From JBFFXF01 sp041569895 (GTDB lineage: Bacteria > Planctomycetota > UBA8108 > JACQVS01), in assembly GCA_041569895.1 (NCBI GenBank), contig JBFFXF010000015.1:1-46983 (forward strand): a DNA stretch of 46,983 nt, read 5' to 3'. The notes below the pieces were generated by a model. The model did no database searches. It saw only the letters and a program-made list of their open reading frames with translations, and was not told where the DNA came from. Both the position numbers and the translations under genes were made by a program. The stretch's first letter is position 1, and each line of letters begins with the position of its first letter. This document shows positions 20,201-26,094 of the stretch, piece after piece.

Positions 20201-23200
20201 GCGGATCAGCAACTGCGCCGGCGTCGACGGCTTCCCGGGCTCCGGCGCGGGACGGCTCCTGGCGTACTCGACCTCGAGGCCGCTGGCGGTGATCTCGAGC
20301 ACGTTGAGCAGCTTGAAGGTCTTCTTCGGGAAGCCGATCTTGCCGCCGGTGACCGAGATGCCGTTGCGGTCGATGATGATCTCGTGCCCCTTGCCCTTGT
20401 CGTCCTTCTCGAAGGCCAGGGTGACCTCGCCGAGCGCCTTCGGCAGCTTGACCTTGCCCTGGATCTTCAACTGGCCATCGGCGAACTCGAGGCTCTTGAG
20501 GGTGATCTCGAGCCCCGCGATGCGGATCGCCTCGTCGGGCTTGTCCTCCTTGTCCTCGAGCGTCTCGGTCTTCGCCTTCCCCCGCTGGATGACGAACGCG
20601 CCCGCGAAGATCGGCCTGTCGCCGAACTCCCCGAACTGCCCCCGAGGCGTGCTGACGCCCCCGCGGAACTTGATGACGTCGTCGAAGACGATCAGCTCGC
20701 CCTGCACCGCCGCGAGCGGCACGAACTCGCCGCCGGCGAGGCCGATCTCGACGCGGCCCTGGACGCGGAAGCCCTTCTTCAGCCGCCCGTCCTCGCGGTC
20801 CTGGAACTTCTTGATCTCGCCCTGGACGATGCGCACGGCGAGCGGGTCGAGGGACAGCGGCGGCTCCGAGTTGATGCTGAAGCCGCCCATGTCCTCCTGG
20901 TCGGGAGCGACGACGTCCATAGACGCCTTCGGACGCTCCTTGTTGTCCGGATCGGGCGTCAGCGTGATGGTCAGGTCGTCACCGGACTGCTCGAAGGAGA
21001 TGCGCTCGTCGGTGTCGAACTCCCCGAGCCGGTAAGTCAGATCGACCGGCCCACGCTCCCTGAGCTTCAGGTCGACGGTGCCGTCGTCGTTGATCACCGC
21101 GGCGGCGCCGCCCTCGCCGCCCTGCTCCGTCTCGAGGGTCTCGGGGAACTGCAGCCCGGCGTCGAGCTGCGTGATCAGGCGGCCGTAGTAGAAGGTCTCG
21201 CTCGCGACGGTGACGATGTTGCCGTCCTTGTCGGTCGACGTCGCGACGATCTGGATCGACCCGGTGAGGATCTCGCCGTCGAGCCCCTGGCGCTCGAGCC
21301 GATCGCCGTCGCCGAGGATCTTCTTCTGCCGATCGGTCTTGATCTTCTTCTTGACGTTGAGCGCGAAGGTGTTCGAAAAGCCCGGCTTGAGCTTGAACGA
21401 GTACGTGTCGGAGGAGAAACCGTCGAGGAAGGACCGCACGCCCTGCATGGTCACGGTGACCGACGCGGGGTTGTTCTTCTTCGGCGTGCCGCCGGCGCGG
21501 ATGGAGATCGTCCCGTTGCTCCCGGACCGCGTGAACAGCGTCGAGATGCCGAAGACGTCGACCGGCGCCGGGCCCTTCGGACCGTCGTCGTCATCGTCCT
21601 CGTCGTCATTCGCCGGGCTGTCCTCGTCCGGTCCCGTCTCGGAGCCCGGGGGCGAGAGCCCGTGCCAGCCCGGGTGCGTGATGCCGGTGTCCGGGTCGGT
21701 GACCACCGTCAGTCCGTCCTCCGAGACCGTCGCGGTTCCCTCGATGACGAGGCGCCCGGTGGTGTGATCGAAGCTCAGGAAGTCGAGGGTGGTGCCCGGC
21801 TCGGCGCCGGAGACGTTCGGGAAGGTCATCGGCGCCGGCGTCGAGAAGTTCGAGACCCCGAGCGCCTGGACCGTGATGTCGAACGTGTGCTGCAGGATGC
21901 CGGGCGGCAGCATGTCGCGGACGAGCTCGGCCGGCACGACGCTGACGCCGATCTCGGCCGCCGCCAGGTTCTCGCCATCCGGTCCGACGAGGCTGCCGGG
22001 CTGCACCTCGATCGTCAGCCGCTGGCGCTCCTCGTCGGTCAGGCCGAAGGAGCCCTCCGGCTTGAGCTCGAGCATCGTCGTCGCGGAGGCGTCGACCATC
22101 TCGAGGATCTCGAGGCGAAGCCGGGGGAGGTACATGGTCTCCATGCCGGCCATGACGAAGTTGTCGACGCCCGGACGCATGGTGGCGTCCATGACCATCT
22201 CGGGGAAGTAGAAGCCTGCGGGCGCCGCGGTGGCGGTGCGGCCATCGGTGACCACCTTGACGTTGCCGCCCGGCACGCCGTCGAGAACGAAGCGGCCATC
22301 CGCACCGGTGGTGACGGCGCGGCTCTCCATCCCGAGCAGATACACGTCGACGCCGGCGATCGGCAGCAGGTACACGTCGTCCGCCGTGTGCGGGATCCCG
22401 TCGGGACCGGGGTCGAAGTCGTCCGCGGTCATCGGCTCGAGGTCGGGGCCCGGATCGACGATGCGGCCGACGATGCGAGTCGCGGGCACGGCCGCGAGAC
22501 TCACCGTGCGGAACGCGAACCGCCGCACGCCGCCCGGCTGCCCGTCGCCATCCGCGTCGAGCGTCGTCTCGCCATCGGCCGAGCGGATGGTCGCGCCGTC
22601 CACCGTGACCTCGATCTGCGAGGCCGCCGGCATCGGCCGGTCGAAGAAGAGCCACGCGAAGCGCCCGTCGTTCGCGGGCACGATCCGCGCCGCGAGCTTG
22701 CGGCCGCCGAAGGAGGCGAAGAGGTTGTCGCCGTTGAGCGTCGAGACGTCGACCGGCTCCGAGAACGTGACCTGCGGTCTGACCGTGACGCCGACCCTCG
22801 CCTCGCCGTTCCGGGGCGAGACCGCGGAGATGACGAAGGGGACGCGCAGCACGAGGTTCGTCGCGTGCGCCGCGCTGTTTCCGGCCGCGTCGCGTGCCGT
22901 CACCGTGAGCGTCAGCGGGCCCTCCGGGAGCCCCGAGAAGTTCAGCGCCGTCGAGAACACGCCACTCGCCGGGTCGGCGGCGGCCCGGAAGACGCGCGCG
23001 GCGGTGAACTGGTAGGTGACGCGTGGCGCGCCGAGGGCGTCGGTGGCGCTCCCGACGACGCGCTCTCCGCCGCTGACGACGTCGCCCTCCGACGGCGAGA
23101 GGACCTGAAGCGACGGGGGAGTCGTGTCGAGCGTGAAACGAATCGAGAGCTCGTTCGAGACGTTGCCGAGCTCGTCGGCGGCGATCAGTCGCAGCGTGCG

Positions 23201-25894
23201 TGACCCGTCGGCGAGCGGCCCGCGGTTGATGGTCTCGAGGAGCGCCCGATCGAGGAGGAAGTCGCCATTCGGTCCGAGCTGTCCGAGGATCGACACGAAG
23301 TCGGCCACCGCCGTGCCGTCGAGGCCCGCCCGGAAGCTCGCGATGGCGCTGGCGTCGGCGACGGAGCCGGTGATCGTCGGGTCGCTCGTGATGCGGTCCG
23401 CGGCGCTCCGTCCGGTGTCTCTGGCGAGCGCCGCGCTGATCACCGGCGCGTCGAACTCCCCCCGCCGTGTGATGGTCAGCGTCGTCTCGCTCGAGTTGCC
23501 GGCGAGGTCGCTGACGCGGATCGTCAGGGTGTTCGGCCCCTCGGCGAGCGCGATGCCGGCCAGCGAGAACGCTCCGAGCGCGTCGGCGACCGAGCTTGCG
23601 CCGGTCTCGACGAGCTCCACGAACGCGCCCGCCTCGGTCTCGCCGACGATGGTCACGGGAGTCCGTGTCGTGCGGCCGTCGCCGGGCGGATTCGAGTCGG
23701 ATGCCGGGTCGAGGCCGGCCACCGGCGGCGCCGGCGGGGTGGTGTCGAGGGTGAAGGTGACGTCGACGATGTTCGAGAGGTTGCCGGAGCGGTCCTGCGC
23801 CTGGAGGCGCACGAGCACGACGCCGTCCTCGAGCGGGTCGCCGCCGAGCTCTTCCAGGGCGGCGCGATCGAGGGTGAACGCTCCGTCGGCGCCGACACGT
23901 CCGGTCAGGTCGCGGAAGAAGACGGGATCGAGATCCCCGACCACGCCCCGGAGCGCCAGCAGTCCGCCCGCGTCGACCGCGGATCCCGTGATCGTCGGGT
24001 CGGAGGTCACGCCATCGCCGGGATCGAAGCCCGTATCATTGGCCAGCCCGGCCGTGAGGATCGGCGGCTCGAGCTCCGGCAGCGGCGGGATGTCGGGCTG
24101 GTCGAGGCCGGTCGAGATCTGCAGCACCCGCGCCGCGTCGAGCGCGCTCAGGCGCCCGTTGCCGGTGACATCCGCGACGAGCAGCGGATCGATCAGCGGG
24201 AAGGCGTCGAATCCGCGATCGAGCAGCACCGCGACGCGGAGGATCCGCTGCGCGTCGAGCGCGCTGTAGTCCCCGTTGCCGGTGGCGTCGCCCGGGAAGG
24301 CGACGACGTGCATCCCGTCACGGTCGACCGCGGCGATCGCCCCCTCGTTGAGGAGCAACCCGTCGATGTCGACGACGTGTGCGGCACCGGAGATCGCGTC
24401 CAGGGGCACGCGCGCGTCGAGGCGCACCAGGTCGACCGGTCCGCCGCCGAGGGCTTCCGGCAGGAAGAGCTCGATCTCCAGCCGTCCGGCGGCACCGCCG
24501 ACGACCACGGTCGCCTCCTCCGGAAGCCCGGTGCCGGCGCCAACGTCGCGGATCTCGAGCAGCGCGGGATCGTACCGCAGCACGAAAAAGAGCGTCTCGA
24601 GCCCGGTCGCATCGTCGATGGAGATCGGCAGGCCGATGGCGCCGGACCCGGCGCCGGATCCCGTGTCGACGCGCTGTCCCGGACCACGGGCGAAGCTCGT
24701 CACGCCGAGAACGGCGCCCGCGGGCGGGTCGACGGTGAACGTCGCGACGAAATCATCACCTGTCGCCCCGTCCCCGTCGCCGTCGAGGAGGCCCTCGTCG
24801 GCGTCCAGGAACCCGTCGGGCCCGCTGCGCAGCGTCAGCGTGTAGCTGTCCGGCTCGAGCAGTCCATCCGTGTGGACGAACGTCACCGTCCCCGCGGTCG
24901 CGTCGATGGCGAGCGAGCCGCGCGCCGTGCCCGTGTTCTCTCCCGAGAGCACGAGATCCGGTGGCCCGCGGATGGTCTGCTGGGAGTCGTAGAGGTTGAG
25001 CTCGGCCGGTCCGAGCGGCCGGTTGAACTGGACGCGCACGCCCGTCGATGTCGGGTCGAAGCCGACCACGGCGAGCGGTCCCTCGATGACCTCGTTGACG
25101 ATGATCGAGAAGGTCTGCGACTCCTCGAGCGCCGGATCGCCGTCGTCGATCACGGCGACGGTGACGTCGAACACGCCCCCGCCCTGCGCCTCGGTCGGCG
25201 TGAAGGAGAAGACGCCTTCCGGCGTCAGCCGGGCGCCCTCCGGTCCGCTCACCAGCCGGTGCGTCAGGGCGTTCGGCGGCAGGTCGGGATCGGTCGAATC
25301 GAGCGAGAATGCCAGCGTCGAGCCCTCGTCGATCGTCCGGTTCGGCAGCACGGGGAGCTCCGGCGGTCGATTGACCTCGTTCACCACCACCGAGAAGGTC
25401 CCGGTGTCGGTGCCCGTCGGGTCGTCCGCGTCCGAGGCGATGACCGTGAACTCGAACTCGCCGGGACCCTGCGCCTCGCCCGGCGTCCACGTGAACTCAC
25501 CGTCCGGGGACAGCGCCGCGCCATCGGCGGCGCCGTCACCGAGCGAGAAGACGACGCTCGCTCCGGGATCTCCCGGGACCGACGCCTCGAGGCGGAAGCG
25601 CAGCAGCTCCTCCTCGTTGACGACGCGGTCCTCGATGGCCTCGATGACCGGGACGCCGGCGCCGCCGCCGACGATGCCATCGAGATCGGGATCGAGAAGG
25701 TCTCCGGAGAGGAGGATGCGCTGCTCGAGCACCTCGAGCGCGTACGCGGCCGCGCCGCGCCCCGCTGGCGGAGCATCTCCCGGCTGCTCGCCGTATGGGC
25801 GAAAACGATATCGACCCATTGCCCTGCGCGCCTGCCTTGCCCGTCGAGCCTGCCGACCGGCCTGCCCTCCGGGATGAACGCTGACCTCACCCAT
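5294..25894 (-). CDS. Giant multidomain exported-type protein with 63 FG-GAP repeats
   Basis: This protein has 6,866 residues from ATG 25894; an ATG at 25819 (MGRYRFRPYG) gives 6,841 and is equally plausible. LEVLEQRILLSGD at 53-65 matches the LEPR-XLL motif of huge planctomycete surface proteins; no classical signal peptide is seen. Approximate order: cadherin/Ig-like 75-280, cohesin-like 385-530, two dockerin-like calcium loops 530-595 (GDATGNGDYSALDA, ADVTGNGRLSALDA), Ig-like repeats 600-1050, carboxypeptidase-regulatory-like 1140-1235, an Asp/Lys-rich beta region of unknown type 1390-2260, FN3-like about 2440, two SdrD_B-like domains 2640-2835, ASH-like domains 2890-3100, thrombospondin-3-like calcium loops 3190-3230, LVIVD-like repeats 3250-3545, an Ig/Big_5-like part 3600-3750, and FG-GAP blades 3765-6866. 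It is presumably a calcium-stabilised extracellular adhesin or scaffold. No enzymatic motif is seen, and the partner is unknown. The gene stands alone on its strand, flanked by hemN and repeat element B. Confidence 0.88.
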   Translation of the reverse strand: MGEVSVHPGGQAGRQARRARQARRAMGRYRFRPYGEQPGDAPPAGRGAAAYALEVLEQRILLSGDLLDPDLDGIVGGGAGVPVIEAIEDRVVNEEELLRFRLEASVPGDPGASVVFSLGDGAADGAALSPDGEFTWTPGEAQGPGEFEFTVIASDADDPTGTDTGTFSVVVNEVNRPPELPVLPNRTIDEGSTLAFSLDSTDPDLPPNALTHRLVSGPEGARLTPEGVFSFTPTEAQGGGVFDVTVAVIDDGDPALEESQTFSIIVNEVIEGPLAVVGFDPTSTGVRVQFNRPLGPAELNLYDSQQTIRGPPDLVLSGENTGTARGSLAIDATAGTVTFVHTDGLLEPDSYTLTLRSGPDGFLDADEGLLDGDGDGATGDDFVATFTVDPPAGAVLGVTSFARGPGQRVDTGSGAGSGAIGLPISIDDATGLETLFFVLRYDPALLEIRDVGAGTGLPEEATVVVGGAAGRLEIELFLPEALGGGPVDLVRLDARVPLDAISGAAHVVDIDGLLLNEGAIAAVDRDGMHVVAFPGDATGNGDYSALDAQRILRVAVLLDRGFDAFPLIDPLLVADVTGNGRLSALDAARVLQISTGLDQPDIPPLPELEPPILTAGLANDTGFDPGDGVTSDPTITGSAVDAGGLLALRGVVGDLDPVFFRDLTGRVGADGAFTLDRAALEELGGDPLEDGVVLVRLQAQDRSGNLSNIVDVTFTLDTTPPAPPVAGLDPASDSNPPGDGRTTRTPVTIVGETEAGAFVELVETGASSVADALGAFSLAGIALAEGPNTLTIRVSDLAGNSSETTLTITRRGEFDAPVISAALARDTGRSAADRITSDPTITGSVADASAIASFRAGLDGTAVADFVSILGQLGPNGDFLLDRALLETINRGPLADGSRTLRLIAADELGNVSNELSIRFTLDTTPPSLQVLSPSEGDVVSGGERVVGSATDALGAPRVTYQFTAARVFRAAADPASGVFSTALNFSGLPEGPLTLTVTARDAAGNSAAHATNLVLRVPFVISAVSPRNGEARVGVTVRPQVTFSEPVDVSTLNGDNLFASFGGRKLAARIVPANDGRFAWLFFDRPMPAASQIEVTVDGATIRSADGETTLDADGDGQPGGVRRFAFRTVSLAAVPATRIVGRIVDPGPDLEPMTADDFDPGPDGIPHTADDVYLLPIAGVDVYLLGMESRAVTTGADGRFVLDGVPGGNVKVVTDGRTATAAPAGFYFPEMVMDATMRPGVDNFVMAGMETMYLPRLRLEILEMVDASATTMLELKPEGSFGLTDEERQRLTIEVQPGSLVGPDGENLAAAEIGVSVVPAELVRDMLPPGILQHTFDITVQALGVSNFSTPAPMTFPNVSGAEPGTTLDFLSFDHTTGRLVIEGTATVSEDGLTVVTDPDTGITHPGWHGLSPPGSETGPDEDSPANDDEDDDDDGPKGPAPVDVFGISTLFTRSGSNGTISIRAGGTPKKNNPASVTVTMQGVRSFLDGFSSDTYSFKLKPGFSNTFALNVKKKIKTDRQKKILGDGDRLERQGLDGEILTGSIQIVATSTDKDGNIVTVASETFYYGRLITQLDAGLQFPETLETEQGGEGGAAAVINDDGTVDLKLRERGPVDLTYRLGEFDTDERISFEQSGDDLTITLTPDPDNKERPKASMDVVAPDQEDMGGFSINSEPPLSLDPLAVRIVQGEIKKFQDREDGRLKKGFRVQGRVEIGLAGGEFVPLAAVQGELIVFDDVIKFRGGVSTPRGQFGEFGDRPIFAGAFVIQRGKAKTETLEDKEDKPDEAIRIAGLEITLKSLEFADGQLKIQGKVKLPKALGEVTLAFEKDDKGKGHEIIIDRNGISVTGGKIGFPKKTFKLLNVLEITASGLEVEYARSRPAPEPGKPSTPAQLLIRGSFIVKTKLFEIEVTLKADKEKMIDDGFIRVQTTEDRNNRFEIDVVGRADLKDDVRLGPFQLKDAFLKIDTTVKVDGQDSVLIGGGGKLIFPSWPRNPIEAELEFLGGELNKLIVGVDGLNIPIAMSGFFLQRIAGGLEDIVSDKPLTAVVSVGVTGGSEIVIPAPQFLGGTIQGSLIRIDGTIKINKEMLSGEVVAKVLGGLANGKVMYVFNWAKGEIFYLGSLGVFDNTFSVTGKARANTNLDIYASLIAKGKIPEAIPIVGGINLPSAGAVINLTNNANTSDDFIAVFGKISTFVGNFQAGLKLSLDGSFDVLGGSEIDNLVSDDTMVMPIGRGADAGPNAVIGRFDVPVGRPWVMLAARWENDAPDTEVVVVTPDGVELTRADVEANPNMAIEAELSNSRRTVISILDPAPGEWTVFIDEPAGLGEVDFHALGGDRAPVVSIVSPATDTSDELVTIEYEATDPDSDASVTLFFDSDRAGFDGLPIAADLPETDGRGQFVWDTSGVPSGEYFVYARIDDGANGPQFSPYSLGSVRVRRAGAPPPVEGLTARWIGDNQVELVWDEAPRADFYLISATGDAAGVGFEQEIPTSGPETRIVLNDLNLLTPLVRGETYRFEVVGVDDLEDGDFLLGERGTPAVTVVGPAPTVAPGPGELEVFADPGTVYTAQIDVDVAAGETLELVEAPAGATLDVATGAFELAVPANADGFLDIVINRTDANGAVEQLRFVLLADADRTGGIAGQKFADVDRDGVRGTTEAGVDGVTIELVDAISGVVLAGTTTASIDVDGSGDIDPITESGLFAFGDLTPGTYRVREVIDETRPELFGAAPVAITARVAGGAVAEVSIGAPAAGAIRGRTLLDSDFDGTGDIGLAGVEVFLDINANGEFDEGLDSRIVSSEDDPETAGVDETGQYAFQGLAAGTYLLRAVPPEDFGAVAGITRALAADEELADVDFALSFDPGDPATDSPDLLLADAVDVAALQADLDLGTVLVDGAGGEASSLDALLINIGGRNLVIGSVTVDDPTGSFSITPIAPGTTILPEDFLASSSAVAVTIRFDPTVTGRIDATLDIESNDPGGTLNVNLFGNGLSPDGELVLDVPNNNAGGIVVGDTALVAGFATLTNSGASDLTITDIQGDDAFGPAGLPAGFGPSQPIVLAPGESVAFDLTATPGRIGLERGALVISSDDPASPRRSLPVVATGLPAIGDALAYGEDFVAVFTPTLEDSPIFRTVTDDSGTYSFFLPAETTIQVITFDPKSGLVAHFTGTTEVSGTDTVVNPTFFRPSIEPDSDGDGLPDDVEFAIGSNADRTDTDGDGIDDFSEIAQGLDPLGGLGLPIGVVGAVELSGDATAVVVAGSLDDAEALIAYVATGSHGLGLVDVTLVTLPVVLGEIELPGTAVDVALDVADGLAAVAAGVDGLHIVDVRDPMALALLETVPLAGGAARVEVLDGAAYVTSGSSVVSVDLITREVQESLDLGAGTLTDIAIDGSRLFTMDADSVLTVIDVTADGLRRRGSAQLSDGGGHLFVGNDVALATVRSFFRGGFATVDVSNADAPLEISGTDASELETLPATDIAANGSGLAVLVGVPFATAFNQARVFDVSDPDNTNAPLTGAFTLPAAPLDVGIAAGFAFIADGSAGLQVLNYLQLDTGGVPPSVTISTPVADEDPQTEGIQVVEGTTIPIDLRVTDDVQVRRVELLVNGRLVANEVSFPYSLATPAFGDSMRIRVRAVDTGGNAAFSNTITIQTSPDLTPPAIERTNIDAGVVGANFRAIRVRFSEAMARGTIVPANFTLRRVGGPVIAPLALRLRNDDTVVQINYPTLARADHVFEINAPLVTDRAGNPLGAAPILLGFTGAEAAGPLFPGEKFDVGGPVNDVVTVDVNGDGRLDVVAAVADFSANPGHVAVLLGSGDGTLGRRAIFATGERPVAVIVADIDLDGRVDLVTANESSADVSVLRGRGDGTFLAPVHYDAGNGLTDVLAIDVDLDGDPDLVTGSSLSRTISVLANRGDGTFEAAMPLGAVISPATVVADLDGDGLPDLATPRPNTDDVSVVTGQPGGTFGEARTFVAGDGPYSIVATDVDGDLVLDLLVANANSDDVSVLIGRGDATFETPERRRIASGDEMVLVDLDGDGDLDFASASRSKGVVSIQLDDGTGLLGPPSSITTGVGPTAIEVDDINGDGTPDLVVANNSSGDVAVVLGLGDGTFGSPDVFESAARTSSVIADIDGDGVLDVASTSANTDSVFILFGVGSGAVSQSVEISVGDGPGRITTGDLDGDGSLELIVANDFSDDLTIVDRNAAGVLTAAATIPIGDGARDVVTADVDADGALDILVALNSFSVDGILVLPGNGDGTFQEGTLVATSSPNAIEVADVDRSGTLDLVVAGDQFFAELSVLPGNGDGTFGASTTFRTSNPATDIVLADLDGDGNLDAVLSSSSRSNVSVLPGTATGEFLAATVFPTGSNPIAVTAADLDGDGAIDIITADRQSSFGGTISVLRGNGDGTLSAPVGYNPAIAPSAIIAIDADGDGDLDLFAGPALIRGAGDGTFAAPISLPTGNGPSDVLVRDLDKDGQLDIATSNSSSRTITIHRGLGGAAFAPPSQVFSNNVQFLAAGDLDNDGNLDVVVTKTTRQVSVFPGNGDGTLGAESVFDAGEFPRGIDAVDLDGDGNIDVVMTSDRVVLALDGNGDGTLGAPRVIAEGFVSPARFVDLDGDTIVDLVTADTGRFGVQVAIGRGDGTFEESVLLRSGLQALRAEVADLDRDGFLDIAHLDTFQDQASIIRGRGGASFEIAGSVVTTIDVLDREPLLVEDIDRNGSVDLLVGGAAVIFGNGDGTFQTALSTFLGDVNAATTADVDLDGTVDLVTVDTQTSMVSVLFGRGDGTFAGRTRLQVDSNPESVLVADVNGDGFPDILTTNTGFSSDSVSIFPGNGDGTFGARADVPAGNDPTSAVTADVNGDTVIDIVTVERGSRSVMVLLGTGGGSFGAPTAFEIGEFGSDIEAEDLDGDGDLDLAVATPNSSDLRVLLNNGDGTFGTAIRYGSTDEEDVALADVDGDGNLDSLTVDLHTDQVSIHLGAGDGSFGAATTISVGDEPQGIAIADVNGDTNLDIITPNARANTISVLLGNGDGTFGAATGFATGRRPEAVVLADVDGDLDLDAVTANKNDDNVSVLLGNGDGTFGAPQAFASGNGTATLAVGDVDGDGILDIVSANEFADTVSVLIGVGDGTFGPATALSIGDNPEAVLLLDLDGDLDLDIATSNSRTGSGGNAVAVRLGNGDGTFGDLVTFDAGRAPRSLSPMDADGDGIIDLAVRNEGFAVDGVSVLIGAGDGTFDPLRRFDAAIQPRGLTAGDVNNDGVEDLVTDSATLLGNGDGSFRAVIELSTGGRSNAVEIADVDGNGVPDLVATRPLTNENSLAVFTGLGNGVFAEPTQFPTGAQATALAFADVNGDGNIDAVTANDDFTNNDTVSVLLGVGDGTFGAPVLAGVGRSPISVSLADVDGDGATDVVVPNRDRDVAVLLGRGDGTLVAPVPFENIDGADLLADLDGDGTLDAATLGSRNTVDVRFGNGDGTFGSLVTVAVLGSRPVHLIAADVNGDTISDLVSVVDGFGSADVGVVVVMQSNGDRTFAAPVSFTAGFDSTFVAASDLDSDGALDLAVANGGSNDISVLAGNGDGTFADAVSFRATLRPGGISLVDIDGDGALDAVVSSTTTGPSGEDFSAVLRGKGDGTFATPRSLIIGDVIPRAIISADFDGDSRLDLGVGVSGRFGSGGVAVLLGLDGGVFGPPSTFAQAAGGANDLRAADVNDDGFLDLVTSTFQDRIGVTFGNGDGTFGTPATLAPGGSPNSVDLGDLDRDGLLDIVVTNSGNFRGPGNVAVLRGTSTSGTFAAPVTFLAGRNPQALSVADINADGELDAITGNADSFDVSVLLGLDGASFAAPVFSAAGTSPVALAMADVNGDGVVDAIVPNNGFPRDVTLLLGNGDGTWSDPISIGGGIDSNPVAAAIGDVDNDADADVVVASQGRFGGSGPSVAVFIGDGTGIFAAPRLVDLDTNPTALALIDANSDGSLDVVVTRQGAGVTVLINEGDGTFAGASRFTSADGSNSASGDLNGDGNVDVVTTSRFGSTISIVLGNGDGTFGDPTTVETGNRPEIVRMGDLDGDGDADVVVIHTVGDDIAVFLGNPDGTLGLSQRIPIATDMSTLELADADGDAVLDILSAKPNGNVVVVMRGLGDGTFDAPRLLATGSFSFVLSADLDGDGFLDLVAAEEFSNRLSVSRGSADGSFGPPAFFSTGFRPVFLELADLDADGNLDAVTANLSGGNVSVLFGNGDATFGAAVNLSAGSGPRALAVVDVNGDSNPDVVVANNSSDSVSVIPGNGDRTFGAASTFSAGDGPTDLVVEDFDGDGNLDVATANFNRSNVAVLLGDGVGAFGAPSLFVTGSRPDSIDAADLDGDGDLDLATIDQGFNVDSRAVSVLAGNGDGTFADAVSTQIPILPEFGRFGDLDGDGNVELVIVSRFDGTAVVLGGNGAGGFDAPVFHVIGGQPASVAFLDFDGDAATDVLLGAVVVLGAGDGTLRAGLVVTSGETPQSVFAGDVDGDGRVDLVTVSSTRRVAVNLGQLDGFSAPIVGDDPIAERFTALGLVDLNGDRYDDLIGVGGTFSDPGRVLLLRSGGDGTFAPPVDIGNGTSPDRFDAADIDGDGHIDLVLGGGGNTIDVLLGDSDGSFTLGARYIANSGPVAGITLVDVDGDGTLDILTRNAMISGRGDGTFRGEITVFVDGPGDVAIGDVDGDGVVDLAVRNRFGGVTVTLGTGGGGFGNNFDVGNNTSIETVQLGDLDGDGFLDLVTSSRSGTGTITVRLGNGDGTFGEAIEHASVEFARHIVIADVTGDGILDVVALSDVDSNPHVAVFAGTGDGSLDPPTVYAVAPDGRALGVRDIDSDGFLDIVIVHAERNQISVLFHLGQRFGG
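5297..14595 (-). repeat. Tandem coding array of 63 FG-GAP/VCBS units (about 141-150 bp each)
   Basis: Each unit encodes about 47-50 residues with a calcium loop of the form DxDGDGxxD, a strand such as VSVLLGNGDGTF, and a linker. Counting the calcium loops from the first (VTVDVNGDGRLD) to the last (VRDIDSDGFLD) by eye gives 63, which equals nine seven-bladed propellers. Five units (14, 20, 31, 55 and 59) are shortened by several residues between the calcium loop and the GDGTF turn. The units are diverged from one another, so this is an old array rather than a recent identical expansion. Confidence 0.8.
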
Positions 25895-25987
25895 GTTCCG
25901 GTCGGGGACAGTCTCCGGGAAGTGATGGGACGAAGTATCCCCGAGTTCCCTGTCAGCCGTTTGAGAGTGTCCCTATGACCCGGTGCG

Positions 25988-26016
25988 ACCCTACCGCTCG
26001 TCCATCGAGATTTCAA
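25988..26016 (-). promoter_or_regulatory. Possible sigma70-type promoter of the giant gene
   Basis: On the minus strand, TTGAAA (26016-26011) and TAGGGT (25993-25988) are separated by exactly 17 bases, about 95 bases upstream of ATG 25894. The -35 box matches the consensus in five of six positions, the -10 box only in three of six. The rest of the 200-base gap 25895-26094 holds nothing else recognisable. Confidence 0.3.
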
Positions 26017-26094
26017 GCAGATTCACGACGGGAGGGAAGTGGCGCAGCGCCGCGCCGTCCCGTGGCGTGACGGTGGAGCGCACGTGAGACCCGT

